6,750 nt of DNA, taken from positions 2,099-8,848 of the forward strand of contig MHZD01000162.1 in NCBI GenBank assembly GCA_001828645.1, in the 5' to 3' direction. Below are positions 5,892 through 6,750 of this stretch, in pieces. Made by a program: the position numbers and the translations under genes. Origin of the DNA: Planctomycetes bacterium RIFOXYC2_FULL_41_27 (GTDB lineage: Bacteria; Planctomycetota; Brocadiia; Brocadiales; Brocadiaceae). The number at the start of each line of letters is the position of its first letter. The first letter of the stretch is position 1. Under the pieces are notes generated by a model that made no database searches, was not told the DNA's origin, and saw nothing but the letters and a program-made list of their open reading frames with translations.

Positions 5892-6051
5892 ATCAAGTTA
5901 GGCCTTTGGCAACTAAATATTCCCCTCCCTTGATGGGAGGGGCAAGGGGAGGGTGATTAACTTTTTACTTCACCCCCACCTAACCTCCCCCATCAAGGGG
6001 GAGGAACCAAAGTTTGAAATTCCTGAACATCAAGTTAGACCTTTAGCAACT
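5892..6051. repeat. Composite hairpin repeat, copy 2 (BIME-like, uninterrupted)
   Basis: The intact form of the element also found at 1903-2100. Two 37-base arms (5920-5956 and 5970-6006) are inverted copies matching at 29 of 37 positions across a 13-base spacer. Each arm contains its own hairpin: CCCCTCCC-TTGAT-GGGAGGGG (5922-5942) and CCTCCCCC-ATCAA-GGGGGAGG (5984-6004). The whole is flanked by two direct copies of a 23-base unit (5892-5914 and 6029-6051) that differ at two positions and share the ends ATCAAGTTAG and GCAACT. It begins 20 bases after the SAM hydrolase stop, so a role in 3'-end stability of that mRNA is possible. Confidence 0.85.
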
Positions 6052-6064
6052 TTTTCAATGTAGC

Positions 6065-6098
6065 GCGAACTTCAGTTCGCTTACATCCTATGCGAACT
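6065..6098. repeat. Three-part GCGAAC/GTTCGC hairpin unit
   Basis: GCGAAC (6065-6070), GTTCGC (6075-6080) and GCGAAC again (6092-6097) lie in a row. The middle element can pair with the first (4-base loop) or, as AGTTCGC/GCGAACT, with the last (11-base loop), so the two hairpins exclude each other. It lies 69 bases before bioA. It may be a dispersed repeat remnant or part of the bioA leader; no run of T follows, so neither form is an intrinsic terminator. Confidence 0.5.
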
Positions 6099-6126
6099 AA
6101 AAAAGGATCATTATGTAATTATTTAT

Positions 6127-6150
6127 CTTTGTGTCTTTGAGTCTTAGTGG
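6127..6150. repeat. CACAAAG-type repeat, single arm
   Basis: CTTTGTGTCTTTGAGTCTTA followed by GTGG matches the right arm of the element at 3716-3744 with a few changes, but no left arm is found nearby. It is probably a half element or a decayed copy. It ends 16 bases before the bioA start codon and so replaces the usual Shine-Dalgarno neighbourhood. Confidence 0.55.
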
Positions 6151-6166
6151 CAGAATAATCACTAAA

Positions 6167-6750
6167 ATGTTAAACAAAACTTACAAAGAACAATTAGAAA
6201 AATGGGATAAGACATACCTTTGGCATCCATTCACCCAGATGCAGGATTATGTGAAAGAAACGCCCCTGATTATTGAAGAAGGAAGCGGTATCTTCCTTAA
6301 GGACGTCAATGGCAAAGAATACATCGATGGGGTTTCATCCATGTGGTGCAATCTGCATGGCCACCGCAAGAAGGAAATCGACGATGCAATAAAAAGGCAA
6401 CTCGATAAGATTGCACACACGACACTCCTTGGCCCATCCAATATACCCGCCATCGAACTAGCCAGGAAACTCGTTGAGATTGCGCCGGAAGGATTGCATA
6501 AGGTCTTTTATTCAGATAACGGCTCTACGGCGAATGAAGTTGCCCTGAAAATGGCCTTCCAATACTGTCAGCACAAGGGATTTAAAGATAAGACAGAATT
6601 TGTAGCCTTGCAATACGGTTACCACGGAGACACCATAGGGACGATGAGTGTCGGTGGAACAGAAATATTTCACGGCGCCTTTCGTCCTCTTTATTTCAAG
6701 ACACACTTCGCACCCGCACCGTATTGCTATCGCTGTCCACTGGGAAAACA
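6167..6750 (+). CDS. bioA: Adenosylmethionine-8-amino-7-oxononanoate aminotransferase, N-terminal part
   Basis: The first 194 codons of a PLP-dependent class III aminotransferase; the window ends inside the gene (usual length about 430-450 residues). BioA converts 7-keto-8-aminopelargonate to 7,8-diaminopelargonate in biotin synthesis, with SAM as amino donor. Visible blocks are LWHPFTQM (18-25), [13 protein letters not shown] (54-66), [14 protein letters not shown] (89-102), [17 protein letters not shown] (114-130; the phosphate-binding GST region), [15 protein letters not shown] (150-164) and [13 protein letters not shown] (182-194). WHPFTQM and SSMW correspond to the substrate-side WHPY and SSWW blocks of E. 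coli BioA, favouring BioA over GABA or ornithine aminotransferases. The PLP lysine lies beyond the window. ATG 6167 is the only sensible start, but its Shine-Dalgarno is weak. I see no BirA-type operator upstream, and the 294-base gap suggests its own transcript. Confidence 0.93.
   Translation, partial: MLNKTYKEQLEKWDKTYLWHPFTQMQDYVKETPLIIEEGSGIFLKDVNGKEYIDGVSSMWCNLHGHRKKEIDDAIKRQLDKIAHTTLLGPSNIPAIELARKLVEIAPEGLHKVFYSDNGSTANEVALKMAFQYCQHKGFKDKTEFVALQYGYHGDTIGTMSVGGTEIFHGAFRPLYFKTHFAPAPYCYRCPLGK

Noticed and set aside
6129..6159. TTGTGT...AATAAT as a bioA promoter
   Set aside because: The spacer is 19 bases, the -35 is poor, and transcription would begin almost at the start codon.

Overview
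This is a moderately AT-rich bacterial window with well-separated genes on both strands and GC-rich or palindromic repeats in most of the longer gaps. The proteins are ordinary bacterial families: a Tat-exported DUF362 protein, RmuC, an M48 metalloprotease, a SAM hydrolase and BioA. Together with the repeat-rich gaps they would suit an anaerobic or environmental Gram-negative lineage such as Planctomycetota (anammox Brocadiales-like). That assignment is an impression only, because no marker gene fixes the taxon.

Layout. 2-115 (+) is the 3' end of adenine phosphoribosyltransferase. 181-444 (-) encodes an 87-aa zinc-ribbon protein. 589-664 (-) is tRNA-Val(CAC). A near-consensus sigma70 promoter at 756-784 drives a Tat-signal DUF362 protein (828-1892, +). 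1893-2191 is filled by a composite hairpin repeat and a CACAAAG-type inverted repeat. 2192-3553 (-) is rmuC. 3554-3878 holds a long inverted repeat and the promoter of an exported M48 metalloprotease (3879-4613, +). It is followed by a 60-aa Cys-rich protein (4733-4915, +) and a SAM hydrolase (4982-5872, +), probably co-transcribed. 5873-6166 holds a second copy of the composite hairpin repeat and other small hairpins. bioA starts at 6167 (+) and runs off the window.

How the genes relate. The only metabolic link is between the SAM hydrolase (SAM to adenosine and methionine), BioA (which uses SAM as amino donor for biotin synthesis) and, more loosely, Apt (adenine salvage). These genes are not one tight operon, so the link is suggestive only.

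The unusual content is in the repeats. Two copies of a composite, BIME-like element each carry a pair of oppositely oriented C-rich hairpins flanked by a direct-repeat hairpin. In copy 1 a 23-bp near-palindrome has landed exactly in a hairpin loop with an apparent 2-bp duplication. A degenerate 7-bp tandem repeat lies in frame inside the SAM hydrolase gene and adds a charged insert to its C-terminal domain. I found no CRISPR array, complete transposon, defence system or secretion cluster.
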